64,000 nt of DNA from Zhengella sp020637775 (GCF_041397485.1 NZ_JAWKWO010000007.1:4259-68258); one strand, 5' to 3'. Counted from the first letter of the stretch, positions 44,389-53,713 are shown. Program-made: numbers and translations. Notes: generated from the sequence alone by a model not told the origin.

Positions 44389-45306
44389 ATGCTGGCGCCA
44401 GGCGACGGTACCGCTCTCACGCTCGACCGCCTGATCGGACTGCAGGCGGAGGTTCTGGCCGGCGGAGGCGCAAGCCTGCGCGGGCTGACCCATTTTCCGG
44501 GCCTCGTGCGTGGCCCGAAACGCGGCCACGGCCTCGATTTCGACGACCTGCGTCTTTACGCGCCGGGCGACGACGTGCGCCATATCGACTGGAACGTGAC
44601 CGCGCGCACCGGCCGGCCGCATACGCGGCTCTACCGCGAAGAGCGCGAACGGGCCATTACCGTGGCGCTGGACCTGCGTCCTTCGATGATGACCGGATCG
44701 GCCATGCTGCGCGCCGTGGCCGCCGGCGAACTGGCCGCCGCCATTGCCTGGCAGGCGGCACGTGACGGCGACCGCACCGGCGCGGCTGTCTGGTCCGGCG
44801 ATGCGGTCGAGGCCAGCCGGCCGGCCAGCGGAGACAGGGGGGCACTCGGTGCCGCACGCCTGTTTGCCGAGGGTTTTGCCGGCGCACGCAGGGCTGATCG
44901 CAGCGCCGGGGACAGCAGCCTGGACCATTTCATCGGCTGGCTGAACGGCGCCGGACGGGCAGCCGGCGCCGCCATTCTGGTGACCGGCATGGACAGGCCC
45001 GGGCCCGGCTTCGCCGCCGCCATCGCAGAGGCCGCCAGCCGCCGCCGGCTGGGGCTCGTTCACCTTGTCGATCCGATGGAATTGCACAGCCTGCCGCCGG
45101 GACGCTACACTTTCAATGCCGGCAGCAAGCCGGCGCTGGCGCAACTGAACCGCGGCGCGGCGCAGGAAGCCGTCCGGCGCATGGCTGCGCAGCGCGCGCG
45201 GCTGCATGGCGACATCGAGGCGCAGGGGGTTCCGGTCTTCACGCATGTTTCGGGAGAGCCGGTTTCCGAAGCGCTCCGGGCACTGGAACTGCGCGGCTGG
45301 CTATGA
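44389..45306 (+). CDS. DUF58 protein, MxaS-like
   Basis: A 305-residue protein with a DUF58 core: PGLVRGPKRGHGLDFDDLR, then the diagnostic YAPGDDVRHIDWNVTARTG and YREERERAITVALDLRPSM. It is a VWA-like fold with the metal site partly altered. It starts one base after the moxR stop. MxaS is the counterpart in methanol dehydrogenase operons. It is probably a partner of MoxR. Confidence 0.88.
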   Translation: MLAPGDGTALTLDRLIGLQAEVLAGGGASLRGLTHFPGLVRGPKRGHGLDFDDLRLYAPGDDVRHIDWNVTARTGRPHTRLYREERERAITVALDLRPSMMTGSAMLRAVAAGELAAAIAWQAARDGDRTGAAVWSGDAVEASRPASGDRGALGAARLFAEGFAGARRADRSAGDSSLDHFIGWLNGAGRAAGAAILVTGMDRPGPGFAAAIAEAASRRRLGLVHLVDPMELHSLPPGRYTFNAGSKPALAQLNRGAAQEAVRRMAAQRARLHGDIEAQGVPVFTHVSGEPVSEALRALELRGWL

Positions 45307-45331
45307 CAGCGTCAGGCTGAACGGACGGGCT

Positions 45332-45796
45332 ATGCAAAACCCACTCGACGACCTTCGCGACATTCACCTGCCGGACCCGCCGCCCGGCCTGCCGGACTGG
45401 CTTCTCGTCTTCATCGCCGCAAGCGCCCTGGCTGCCGCGGTGCTGCTCATCACCACGCTCTTCAGCCGCGGATCGCCTGCCATCCGCGCCACACTGGCGC
45501 AACTGGACAAGGTCGACACGGGCGACGATGGACGCGCCATCGCGCACATGGCCATGCTGTTGCGCCGCTATGCGCTGGCCCGGCTCAAGGGTCCGTCTGC
45601 CAGCGATGCCGCGCGGTTGACCGGGGAAGCCTGGCTGGAGCGGCTGGACGACCTGACGCAAAGCCGCTTCTTTACCCATGGCGACGGGCGGGTCTTCGGC
45701 CATGCGCTTTATGCCGGCGGGCCCTATCCGGATGCCGACCTTCTCAAGCACGACCTGGCGCGCCTGCTGAAACGTCAGGGACTGAAACCATGGTGA
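45332..45796 (+). CDS. DUF4381 membrane protein of the MoxR operon
   Basis: A 154-residue protein. The ATG at 45332 gives MQNPLDDLRDIHLPDPP, the typical DUF4381 opening; the open frame from 45206 overlaps the previous gene. One membrane helix follows (WLLVFIAASALAAAVLLITTL, residues 24-44), then a helical cytoplasmic domain with LARLKGPSASDAARLTGEAWLERLD. It is a small inner-membrane part of the MoxR-VWA operon, in the position of mxaA or mxaK. It overlaps the next gene by 7 bases. Confidence 0.82.
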   Translation: MQNPLDDLRDIHLPDPPPGLPDWLLVFIAASALAAAVLLITTLFSRGSPAIRATLAQLDKVDTGDDGRAIAHMAMLLRRYALARLKGPSASDAARLTGEAWLERLDDLTQSRFFTHGDGRVFGHALYAGGPYPDADLLKHDLARLLKRQGLKPW

Positions 45797-46761
45797 GTTT
45801 CGGTTTTCCGCTGGCCCTGCTGGCGCTGCCCCTGCCGGTCATGCTGGTCTTCTGGGGGCACGGGCGGGAAGCCGCCGAAGCGCCTGCCCTGCCGCCGGCC
45901 CTTTCCGAGGCGCTGGCGGCGGCGTCGACGGGCGCGGGCACGCGGGTTTCACCACGGCTTCTGCTGTTCGCCCTCGCATGGCTGTGCCTTGTGGCGGGCG
46001 CGGCCCAGCCCCGCCTGGCCCTGGGCGAGACCGTCACCCCGGCAAGCGGACGGGCGCTGGCACTGGCGGTCGACCTGTCGGGTTCGATGGAGCGGCGGGA
46101 TTTCGTGCTCGACGGGGCTGCCAGCGACCGGCTGAGCGCCGTCAAGGCCGTGGCCAGCGCCTTCATCGAGAAACGCCAGGGCGACAGGATCGGCCTTGTC
46201 CTGTTCGGCGACGAGGCGTTTTCCGCCAGTCCCGTGAGCTTCGATCGTTCGGCTGTCATCCACGCACTCAACGAAAGCGCCATCGGCATGGCAGGGCGAA
46301 CGACTGCCATTGGCGAGGCACTCGGCCTTGCCATCGTGAAATTGCGCGACGACCCGGCAGCGCAGCGCGCCGTGGTGCTGCTGTCGGACGGCACCAACAA
46401 TTCGGGATCGGTGGAGCCCGAGGACGCGGCACGGCTGGCGCGCGACAACGGCATCCGCATTCACGCCATCGGGCTTGGCAGCGTCCGCCAGGCCGATGAC
46501 GGCAGCCCGCTGGACCCCTCCGCCGACCTGGACGAGGCGACGCTCAAGGCCGTGTCCGACATCTCGGGCGGACAATTCTTCCGCGCCCGGACACTGGAGG
46601 AATTGGCAGCGGCCTACGAATCCATCGACCGAATGGAAGCCGCGCAAGCCGCCGCACCGCCCTTCGTGCCTGAGCGCGACCTCACGGCGCTTGCGGCAAT
46701 CGGCTTCATTCTCTTCATGGCGCTGGCCATGGCGCCTCTAGGCCGGAGGCTTTCGGCATGA
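45790..46761 (+). CDS. VWA-domain membrane protein, BatA/MxaC-like
   Basis: A 323-residue protein with N-terminal and C-terminal membrane helices and a central von Willebrand A domain in the periplasm. The MIDAS metal motif is DLSGSMERRDF (D-x-S-x-S), with AGRTTAIGEALGLAI and VVLLSDGTNNSG as further MIDAS elements. BatA and MxaC are its homologues. It probably interacts with the target enzyme or with the other VWA protein. It overlaps the next gene by 4 bases. Confidence 0.88.
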   Translation: MVSFGFPLALLALPLPVMLVFWGHGREAAEAPALPPALSEALAAASTGAGTRVSPRLLLFALAWLCLVAGAAQPRLALGETVTPASGRALALAVDLSGSMERRDFVLDGAASDRLSAVKAVASAFIEKRQGDRIGLVLFGDEAFSASPVSFDRSAVIHALNESAIGMAGRTTAIGEALGLAIVKLRDDPAAQRAVVLLSDGTNNSGSVEPEDAARLARDNGIRIHAIGLGSVRQADDGSPLDPSADLDEATLKAVSDISGGQFFRARTLEELAAAYESIDRMEAAQAAAPPFVPERDLTALAAIGFILFMALAMAPLGRRLSA

Positions 46762-47675
46762 CGCTGCTGGCGCCCCTCTGGCTGATCCCGGCGGCGGCGT
46801 GCCTGGCGGCAGCCTTCCTTTGGCCGGGCCGTTCAGCGCGCGATGACTGGGACAAGGTGATCACCGCGCCCCTGCTTGCGTTGCTGCGTCCGCGCCGATC
46901 CGGAAGCCGCCGCTTCAACCCGGCATTGGGTGCCATCGCGCTGGCCCTTGCCGCTCTTTCCGCGCCGGCATTGCCATCGAACGACGCTCGCGCATTCCGC
47001 CATGCCGAAGCCTGGCTGATCATGGTCGATGTCTCCAAGTCGATGACGCTCAACGACATCCGCCCGAGCCGGATCGCCGCCGCGCGTGAAAGCGCCATCG
47101 CGCTTTCGCAGGCCGCCGGCGCCCGCGCCACCGGCCTTGCCGTTTTTGCAGGCGATGCCTTCCTCGCCGAGCCCTTCGCCTTCGACCGGCGCCACTTTGC
47201 GGCCCTTGCCCGGTCGATCGACCATGGACTTGTGCCGGTCGAGGGCTCGGACTTGGCCCGCGCGCTTTCCCTTGCCGCCTCCGTCGTGTCCGATGCCGGC
47301 CTTGCCCGGGTGCGTCTGTTCCTGCTGACCGACACAGGTGGCGCAAACGCCAATGCCGTGGCCACGGCCGCGCAATTCGCCGCGCGCGGCCATCGCATCG
47401 ATGTCGTGGCCTTTGCCGATGAAACCGCCGGGGGGCCCGTCCCGGTGGACATGGAAACGGCGGCCGCGCTTGCCCGGGCGGGCGGCGGCACATTGTACCG
47501 CTCCGACAGGCTGGGGCAGGTGGACATCTCCGGCGTGGCCGGCTCAACCCGGACGCATGGCGCGCGCCTGGCGCTGGCCGGCTTGCAGCCTGACGGGACC
47601 GCCCTGCTGTCGCACTGGCTGCTGCTGGCGGCCTTGCCGCTGGCCCTGCTGGCCCTGCGCAGGGCATGGCCATGA
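46758..47675 (+). CDS. VWA-domain membrane protein, BatB/MxaL-like
   Basis: A 305-residue protein similar in layout to the preceding one. The MIDAS motif is MVDVSKSMTLNDI, with SLAASVV and LFLLTDTGGANANA later. Membrane segments occur at both ends (LIPAAACLAAAFLWPG; LLLAALPLALLALRRAW). Two VWA proteins in tandem, as here, are typical of Bat and mxa operons. It overlaps the TPR gene by 4 bases. Confidence 0.87.
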   Translation: MTLLAPLWLIPAAACLAAAFLWPGRSARDDWDKVITAPLLALLRPRRSGSRRFNPALGAIALALAALSAPALPSNDARAFRHAEAWLIMVDVSKSMTLNDIRPSRIAAARESAIALSQAAGARATGLAVFAGDAFLAEPFAFDRRHFAALARSIDHGLVPVEGSDLARALSLAASVVSDAGLARVRLFLLTDTGGANANAVATAAQFAARGHRIDVVAFADETAGGPVPVDMETAAALARAGGGTLYRSDRLGQVDISGVAGSTRTHGARLALAGLQPDGTALLSHWLLLAALPLALLALRRAWP

Positions 47676-48541
47676 GATCGCGTCTGACCCTTGCGTTTCT
47701 GCTCGCTGCCGGCGTGCCCGCGCATGCCTCCGACGACTATCTCGCGCATCAGCTTTTCGCTGAAGGGCGCCATGCGGAAGCAGCCGAGATTTTCACCGAT
47801 CCGGCCTGGAAAGGCGTGGCGTTCTACCGGTCGGAGCAATGGTGGCGGGCCGCGGAGGCTTTCGTGCGCGCCTCCGATCCGCAATCGCTCTACAATCTCG
47901 GCAATACCTATGTGCGCATGTCCTATTTCGCGCTGGCGCTTGAAAGCTATCAGGCCGCGCTGTCGCTGCAACCGGATTTCGCCGATGCACGGCACAATGC
48001 CGCGATCATGCGCGAAATCCTGAAACGGCAGGATGACAAGAAGGGGCAGGCAGCGCTCACGCCGCGCCAGAAGGCCATCGACCGGGTGGAGGAAGAGAAG
48101 CAGGACGAGGACGGCCGCGACTCCGCTTCCGGCGCGGAAAAGGGCGAGAAAGGCGAACGCCAGGAGGGGCGCGACCGCCAGGGCAATACCGACAGCCGGC
48201 AGCCGGCACCCGAGGCAGTGGCCGAGGGCGACAGCGGCGAGGCCGGGGACAATCGGCGGCCACCGGAAGAGGAAGGCGAAGGCGGCGGCACGGTGAAGGG
48301 AACGCGCGGTGACGAGGACCCCTCCGGGCGGCCTTCCGGAGGCAGCGAGAGCGCCGCGGAAAGCCCGATGAGCGAGGCTGCCGGCGCGCGCGCACAACTG
48401 GAGCAAAACCAGGCGACGGAGCAATGGCTGAACGCCATCACCGACGATCCTGCGCGCTACCTGCGCACCCGCATCGCGCTGGAACTGCGCCGCCGCAAAG
48501 CCGCCGGCAATGCACCGGACGAGGGGCAATCGCCATGGTGA
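47672..48541 (+). CDS. TPR-repeat exported protein, BatC-like
   Basis: A 289-residue protein. The start at 47672 makes an ATGA overlap with the preceding stop and begins directly with a signal peptide (MRSRLTLAFLLAAGVPAHAS). One or two TPR units are visible: LFAEGRHAEAAEIFTDPAWKG and SLYNLGNTYVRMSYFALALESYQAALSLQPDFADARHN across residues 70-107. The middle is a long low-complexity stretch rich in Glu, Gly, Asp and Arg (residues 125-225). It probably acts as a scaffold in the periplasm. Confidence 0.83.
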   Translation: MRSRLTLAFLLAAGVPAHASDDYLAHQLFAEGRHAEAAEIFTDPAWKGVAFYRSEQWWRAAEAFVRASDPQSLYNLGNTYVRMSYFALALESYQAALSLQPDFADARHNAAIMREILKRQDDKKGQAALTPRQKAIDRVEEEKQDEDGRDSASGAEKGEKGERQEGRDRQGNTDSRQPAPEAVAEGDSGEAGDNRRPPEEEGEGGGTVKGTRGDEDPSGRPSGGSESAAESPMSEAAGARAQLEQNQATEQWLNAITDDPARYLRTRIALELRRRKAAGNAPDEGQSPW

Positions 48542-50139
48542 TGCGCCCTGCCCTGCTTGCACTCAGCCTGTTCCTGCTCGTGCTTGCGGGCCCGGGCCTG
48601 GCCCGTGCGGCCACGATTTCATCGCCGTCCATATCGCTGCGTCTGGAATCCGACCGGATCGTTTCCGGCGACACGGTGGTGCTGGAAATCGAATCGGTGG
48701 GACTCGACGCGCCGATCGATCTCGGACCCCTTCGCGACATTGCCGCGATCGGGCGCGAAACCTATGGCACGCGCATTGCCGTGATCGAGGGCAAGGTGGT
48801 GGAGGTGAAGCTGCGGCGAATCGAGATCGTGCCAAGGGAGACCGGGCTTGTGATCGTCGGACCGCTGAGCGCGGGTGCCGTCTCGTCGAATTCGCAATCG
48901 GTGACCGTTCTGGCGGAGCCTCCGCCGGACTGGTCGCCCGGGCCGGACGACCTTCAGCTTGTCATGCGGGTGTCGAAAGCGGACCCGCATGTGCAGGAGG
49001 AGGTGATCCTCGACATCGAACTTGCGCACCGCCATCCCCTTGTCGCCGACGAAATGCCGGTGCCCGACCTGTCCGGTCTGGACGCGGTGCCGGTCCATGA
49101 AGAGCGGCGCACACTGGATGAGAAGGCGGGCCTGCGCCGTATCGCCTGGCGCTATCTGGTATGGCCGCGCCGCTCCGGCGCGCTTGTCATACCCGGTGTC
49201 TCGGCCAGCGGCGAAATGCAGAAATCGCGGCTGGAGCGCGGGGCGTTCTCCGTGGCGACGCCGCCGCTTCACCTGTCGGTGCGGCCGGCGGCCGTGGATT
49301 CGGGCGCCTGGTGGCTGCCCGCCCGCGGGCTGACGCTGAGCGAGGAATGGTCGCAAGAGGTGCAGGGCCTCAATGCCGGCGACGAGATCGTCCGGACGAT
49401 TACCGTGCGAGCGGCCGGTGTGCGGGCCGTCCAGATTCCCGATCTCGCCATGCCGCCGGCCCGGGCGCTCGCCATCACGCCGCTTGGCAGCGAACGCAAG
49501 CAGCGCATCACGCCGCAGGGCATGCAAGCGGAAGCCATTTTCCGGTTTCGTGTGCGCGCGCTGAGCCCCATCCCGGTGTTTCCGGACACGATCCGGCTGC
49601 CATGGTTCGACACCGAGGCCGGAGTGGCGCGCGAATCGATCCTGCCGGCACGGCGGATCAATGTCGGCATTCCCGACCGCGATGCCCTGCTACTACAGGC
49701 GGTGGAGGAGCGGACGATGATCGGGAGGCTGGCCGCCTGGCTGCGCGTCACCACGGCGCCGGGCATGATGGCGGCCACGGCTCTGGGCCTGCTGCTAGCG
49801 GCGGCCGGCCTGGGGCTTGGCAATCGCATCGGCATGCTCCGGCAGCGATGGCATGTGCGGCGCTCATGGCGGAGGCTTGTGCGTGAGGCCCGGCAGGTGA
49901 TCCGCTCCGCCAGTCCGCCCGAAGCGGCAGCCCGGCTGGACGCCCTGTGCAGAATGCCCGGCGGAACACCCCTGCGCCCGGTGCTGGTTGCAGCCGGCGC
50001 GGCAGCCTATGGGCCGGGCGAAGCGGGCGAAGGCTGGCGAATGCGTGCGCTGGACGCGCTGGAAGCGGCAAGCCGGAGCGCCGAGGGGAAAGGCTTTCCT
50101 CAGCCGTCAACAGCAGCGCCACACCTGCCCCCGTTGTGA
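48535..50139 (+). CDS. BatD-like membrane protein
   Basis: A 534-residue protein and the last gene of the operon. It starts at 48535 (MVMRPALLALSLFLLV), overlapping the TPR gene by 7 bases; 48541 is an alternative. After the signal peptide it has several beta-sandwich domains (LESDRIVSGDTVVLEIESVG; DPHVQEEVILDIELAHRHPLV) as in BatD, then a membrane helix (MMAATALGLLLAAAGLGLG, about residue 415) and a cytoplasmic tail with RRLVREARQVIRSA. It forms the large periplasmic partner of the VWA proteins. Confidence 0.83.
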   Translation: MVMRPALLALSLFLLVLAGPGLARAATISSPSISLRLESDRIVSGDTVVLEIESVGLDAPIDLGPLRDIAAIGRETYGTRIAVIEGKVVEVKLRRIEIVPRETGLVIVGPLSAGAVSSNSQSVTVLAEPPPDWSPGPDDLQLVMRVSKADPHVQEEVILDIELAHRHPLVADEMPVPDLSGLDAVPVHEERRTLDEKAGLRRIAWRYLVWPRRSGALVIPGVSASGEMQKSRLERGAFSVATPPLHLSVRPAAVDSGAWWLPARGLTLSEEWSQEVQGLNAGDEIVRTITVRAAGVRAVQIPDLAMPPARALAITPLGSERKQRITPQGMQAEAIFRFRVRALSPIPVFPDTIRLPWFDTEAGVARESILPARRINVGIPDRDALLLQAVEERTMIGRLAAWLRVTTAPGMMAATALGLLLAAAGLGLGNRIGMLRQRWHVRRSWRRLVREARQVIRSASPPEAAARLDALCRMPGGTPLRPVLVAAGAAAYGPGEAGEGWRMRALDALEAASRSAEGKGFPQPSTAAPHLPPL

Positions 50140-50247
50140 GGTCTTGTCGCGCCCTGGCCGCGCCGCGGGCCGGCAAGAGGCCAGACGGGAAGCACCGAAG
50201 AGGCGATCGGTTCAATGCCAAATTCAATTGTATGAAAAGAGAAGAAA

Positions 50248-50324
50248 TGGCGCGAGTGACGGGGCTCGAACCCGCGACCTCCGGCGTGACAGGCCGGCAC
50301 TCTAACCGACTGAGCTACACCCGC
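50248..50324 (-). tRNA. tRNA-Asp (GTC)
   Basis: Cloverleaf on the minus strand: acceptor GCGGGTG/CACTCGC, anticodon arm CGGCC-TGTCACG-region with loop CTGTCAC and anticodon GTC, T-arm GCGGG-TTCGAAC-CCCGT and encoded CCA. One G-T pair occurs in the acceptor stem. Confidence 0.95.
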
Positions 50325-50532
50325 GCTTTTCGACGTGGTTGCCGTTTCCGGCGGCGTCGTGGGGGTGAATTAAGCGGAACCGGGGAGACTGTCAAGCGGA
50401 TGATGACGTGGAAATGACGACTTTTTTCATTTCCTTGCGGAAGAGGTGCGCGGCACTGCTTTGGGCTTGCCTCGCGGGCTTGAAGCGCCTATCTGTTCAG
50501 CCGGTTCCCGAAGCGCCCGCCGGCGCATCAAG

Positions 50533-50608
50533 GGGCGGTTAGCTCAGCTGGTAGAGCGCCTCGTTTACACCGAGGATGTCGGGAGTTCGAGTCTCTCACC
50601 GCCCACCA
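50533..50608 (+). tRNA. tRNA-Val (TAC)
   Basis: Starts GGGCGGTTAGCTCAGCTGG; the anticodon arm CCTCG-TTTACAC-CGAGG has anticodon TAC; the acceptor closes with ACCGCCC, then A and an encoded CCA. It lies just upstream of the AraC-family gene. Confidence 0.95.
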
Positions 50609-50735
50609 TGTTCTCTTTTGAGCCTCCCCTTGAAACATCGCGCCAAGAGGCGCGGCGCGCTTCGCCAGCATCAACCGATGCCAGCCCCAGTGCGGACCCG
50701 CCGCGCGCTTGGCCGCCCGCCACGCGTACCGTAAG

Positions 50736-51749
50736 ATGGAGGGTATGGGATATGTGACCTCGCTCTTCGCGCGCAGGGTGGTCGCCGCTGCTGGCGACGG
50801 GATCGATGCGGCGGCGATGCTGGCCAGTGTCGGAATTGCCCCCGGCGACCCCTGGGAGGCGCGGCACATGGTTCCGGCCGCGCGCTATTACGACATGCTC
50901 GAAAGGATCGCCGACCAGATCGATGTCACCGACCTGCCGCTGCGCACGGGTGCCTCCATGCGGCTTGACGAATACGGTGCGCTCGGACTGGCCTTCAAGG
51001 CCGCGACGACGCTCGGGGCTTCCTACGCAAGGGTGGAGCGCTATGCGCGCCTGTGGACCAGCGTCGTCGAATACGAGCTGCGTCCGGTCGCTGGCGGTTC
51101 GCTCTTCATCCTGCATCGGGCGGGCGAACGCCGCCTCGGGATGCGGCTGTCGAACGAGGCGACCCTTGCCAGCGCCGTGTCAATCGCAAGGCAGGTCAGC
51201 CCGGTGCCGCTCGCGCCGGTGGAAGTGCTGGTCCGGCATCCCGCCCCGCACTCGACAGCCGCGCACGAGGACTGGTTCGGCTGCCCGGTGCGCTTCGGCG
51301 CCGAACTCGACGCGATCCGCTATACCGACGCGATGCTGGCGCGGCCCAACATCCTTGGGGACGAGGGCATCTCGCAATATCTCACCACGCATCTCGATGC
51401 GGAACTGTCCCGGATCGTCCAGGAGCCCGCGCTTGTCACCCAGGCGAAAGCCGCAATCGCCCAGGCCCTCAGCGAGGGGGCGCCGAAAATGGCCGGAATC
51501 GCCCGTGGACTCGGACTCAGCGCGCGGTCCTTCCACAGGCGCCTCTCCGAACACGGGATAAGCTTTCAGGCGCTGACCGAGGAAACCCGCCGCGACCTCG
51601 CCGAGGGGCTTTTGCGCGACGAGCGCCACTCGCTTGCCGAAATCGCCTTTCTCACCGGCTTCTCCGAGCAGAGCGCCTTTACCCGCGCGTTCAAGCGCTG
51701 GGCCGGCACGACGCCCGCGACCTACCGCAAGGATCTGCTCCGGCGCTGA
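50736..51749 (+). CDS. AraC-family transcriptional regulator (AraC-type arabinose-binding-like N-domain)
   Basis: A 337-residue regulator. The ATG at 50736 (MEGMGYVTSLFARRVV) is preferred; a TTG at 50709 and an ATG at 50745 are alternatives. The N-terminal domain is the OruR/ArgR-like type (GIDAAAMLASVGI...YYDMLERIADQ). The C-terminal HTH pair is AGIARGLGLSARSFHRRLSE and LAEIAFLTGFSEQSAFTRAFKRWAGTTPATYR. It probably regulates the three genes that follow on the same strand, beginning 108 bases downstream. Confidence 0.87.
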   Translation: MEGMGYVTSLFARRVVAAAGDGIDAAAMLASVGIAPGDPWEARHMVPAARYYDMLERIADQIDVTDLPLRTGASMRLDEYGALGLAFKAATTLGASYARVERYARLWTSVVEYELRPVAGGSLFILHRAGERRLGMRLSNEATLASAVSIARQVSPVPLAPVEVLVRHPAPHSTAAHEDWFGCPVRFGAELDAIRYTDAMLARPNILGDEGISQYLTTHLDAELSRIVQEPALVTQAKAAIAQALSEGAPKMAGIARGLGLSARSFHRRLSEHGISFQALTEETRRDLAEGLLRDERHSLAEIAFLTGFSEQSAFTRAFKRWAGTTPATYRKDLLRR

Positions 51750-51857
51750 CGGGGACATTGGCGGCGGCGGTCAAAATGCTGGCATCGCCGGTCAATACCG
51801 CGCGCCATCATGACGCCTATCCCCTGGGTATCGAAACCGAAGCCAGGGAGACAATCC

Positions 51858-52685
51858 ATGAAAGACCCATCGATTCTCGTCATCGGTGCAACCGGCAAGA
51901 CAGGCCGCCGCGTCGCCGGCCGCCTTGAGGCACGAGGCATTTCTGTTCGCCACGGCTCACGCGGCTCCGCAACCCCCTTCGACTGGGAAGCGCCCGAGAC
52001 CTGGGGGCCGGCCCTGCGCGGGGCGCGAGCGGCCTATGTCACCTATTTCCCCGACCTCGCCTTCCCCGGCGCCGTGGAGAAACTCGAATCTCTTTGCGAG
52101 ACGGCCCGCGACGTGGACGTCGAACGTCTCGTGCTGCTCTCCGGCCGCGGCGAGCATCATGCGAAACTGGGCGAAGACGTGGTGCGCCATTCCGGGGTCG
52201 GTTTCACCATCGTCCGGGCTGCCTGGTTCGCACAGAACTTCTCCGAAGGCTACCTGCGCGATCCGGTTCTGGCCGGCGTCCTTCCGATGCCGGGTGGCGA
52301 TGTCGCCGAGCCCATCATCGACATCGACGACATCGCCGACGTCGCCGTCGCAGCGCTGACCGAAGAAGGCCACGAGGGCGAACTCTACGAGGTGACCGGC
52401 CCACGCCTGATGTCCTTCGCGGACATGGCAGCGGAACTCTCGCTGGCCACCGGACGCGCGATCCGCCATGTCCCGATCAGCTTCGAGGCGTTTCATGCGA
52501 CCATCGCGCAGGCTGGCGGCACCTTCGTCGCCGACGTCTTCACCGCCATCGCGCGCGAAACCCTGGACGGGCGCAATGCCTGCACCACGGACGGTGTGAC
52601 GCGGGCGCTTGGCCGCGCCCCCCGCGACTTCGCGGACTTCGCCCGGGCCGCCGCCCGGAACGGCGCCTGGACAAGCGCCGCCTGA
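51858..52685 (+). CDS. NAD(P)-binding NmrA-like oxidoreductase/sensor
   Basis: A 275-residue atypical short-chain dehydrogenase fold. The ATG at 51858 follows GGGAG. The nucleotide loop is VIGATGKTGRRVAGRLEARG near residue 7. There is no YxxxK catalytic pair, and RLVLLSGRGEHHAKLGED and FTIVRAAWFAQNFSEGYL match the NmrA/quinone-oxidoreductase-2 branch. Such proteins reduce quinones or sense NAD(P). It is followed 27 bases later by a DUF4345 membrane gene. Confidence 0.83.
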   Translation: MKDPSILVIGATGKTGRRVAGRLEARGISVRHGSRGSATPFDWEAPETWGPALRGARAAYVTYFPDLAFPGAVEKLESLCETARDVDVERLVLLSGRGEHHAKLGEDVVRHSGVGFTIVRAAWFAQNFSEGYLRDPVLAGVLPMPGGDVAEPIIDIDDIADVAVAALTEEGHEGELYEVTGPRLMSFADMAAELSLATGRAIRHVPISFEAFHATIAQAGGTFVADVFTAIARETLDGRNACTTDGVTRALGRAPRDFADFARAAARNGAWTSAA

Positions 52686-52712
52686 CGCCACACCATGAAA
52701 GGAGAAAACGAC

Positions 52713-53141
52713 ATGCGCCCCACCCTGTTCGAGAAGAGCGCGCTCGGCCTCTCCGGCCTCACCGCGCTCACCATCGGCGCCTTCATCCTGCTGGCACCGC
52801 ACACCTTCTACGCGGGCTACGGCATCGCGCTCGGCGACGATGCCAGCCTGCTGAGCGAATTGCGTGCACCCGGCGCCGGTCTCGCCGCCTTCGGCGTTCT
52901 GATGCTGCTCGGCATCCGGCGGCACTCTGTCCTGCCCATCGCCATGATGGTGGCCCTGACGGTCTTCATCGCCTTTCCGGCCGGGCGGCTGATCGGGCTT
53001 GCAGTGGACGGAATGCCGTCCGGCAGCGTCATCGGCGCGCTCGTCGCGGAACTGATCATTGCCGCGCTCTGCCTGGCAGCCTTCCGGCGGCGCCTTTGGG
53101 AGCCGGCAGCCGGCCTCTCGCCGCCACAGCCCGCCCGCTGA
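52713..53141 (+). CDS. DUF4345 membrane protein
   Basis: A 142-residue protein with about four hydrophobic segments. The ATG at 52713 follows AAAGGAG by eight bases. The N-terminal LSGLTALTIGAFILLAPHTFYAGYGIAL block and ELRAPGAGLAAFGVLMLLGI are typical of DUF4345. No catalytic residues are evident. Function unknown; it travels here with an oxidoreductase and a DUF1772 protein. Confidence 0.75.
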   Translation: MRPTLFEKSALGLSGLTALTIGAFILLAPHTFYAGYGIALGDDASLLSELRAPGAGLAAFGVLMLLGIRRHSVLPIAMMVALTVFIAFPAGRLIGLAVDGMPSGSVIGALVAELIIAALCLAAFRRRLWEPAAGLSPPQPAR

Positions 53142-53203
53142 TCTTGACGCGGCGGCGTGGCGCTTGACGACCCGCCGCCGCCCCAAACCAAGGAACCTTC
53201 CCC

Positions 53204-53713
53204 ATGTCCCCCACTCTCTTCTATCTCGCCCATTTCGCCGTTCCTGCCTATGCGCTGGTGGGCGGCGTCTTTCTCGCCTTCTCGGATTTCATCATGCGTG
53301 CCCTGTCCGTGACCAGCGGCCAGGGTGGCGCGGAGGCGATGCAGGCCATCAACCGGGAGGTGTTCCGGTGGGTCTTCATGGTCCTCTTCCTCGGTCTCGT
53401 ACCCGCATCCCTGCTGATCGCGGCCCATGGCGCACTGATCATCGGGAACGGCCCCGGAACCATGATGGCGCTGGCGGGCCTGACCTATTTCGCTGGATGC
53501 TTCGGGGTCACGGTGTTCTTCAACGTGCCGATGAACGAAACCCTGGCCGGCATGGAGGCCTCCGCGGATGCGACGCTGGACTACTGGTCGCGCAGCTATC
53601 TGCCGCGCTGGACCTTCTGGAATACGGTCCGCGCCGCTGCATGCGCACTGTCTTCAGGCCTGCTGCTATTCTCGCTCGCCTGGGCGGCACAGTCTCAGGG
53701 ACAGGCGGCCTGA
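53204..53713 (+). CDS. DUF1772 (anthrone oxygenase-like) membrane protein
   Basis: A 169-residue membrane protein with about four helices. FLAFSDFIMRAL, the 'GAEAMQAINREVFRWVF' segment, FFNVPMNETLA and YWSRSYLPRWTFWNTVRAAAC are the DUF1772 signature, a family that includes cofactor-free anthrone oxygenases in fungi and bacteria. The Arg, Asn and His-like polar residues seen in those enzymes are partly kept. It closes the small operon that begins with the AraC regulator. Confidence 0.8.
   Translation: MSPTLFYLAHFAVPAYALVGGVFLAFSDFIMRALSVTSGQGGAEAMQAINREVFRWVFMVLFLGLVPASLLIAAHGALIIGNGPGTMMALAGLTYFAGCFGVTVFFNVPMNETLAGMEASADATLDYWSRSYLPRWTFWNTVRAAACALSSGLLLFSLAWAAQSQGQAA

Noticed and set aside
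41637..44420. A single 927-codon frame covering the SsuA-like gene
   Set aside because: The N-terminal two thirds are antisense to the CX3CW and moxR genes; the real protein starts at 42623 with a Shine-Dalgarno and signal peptide.
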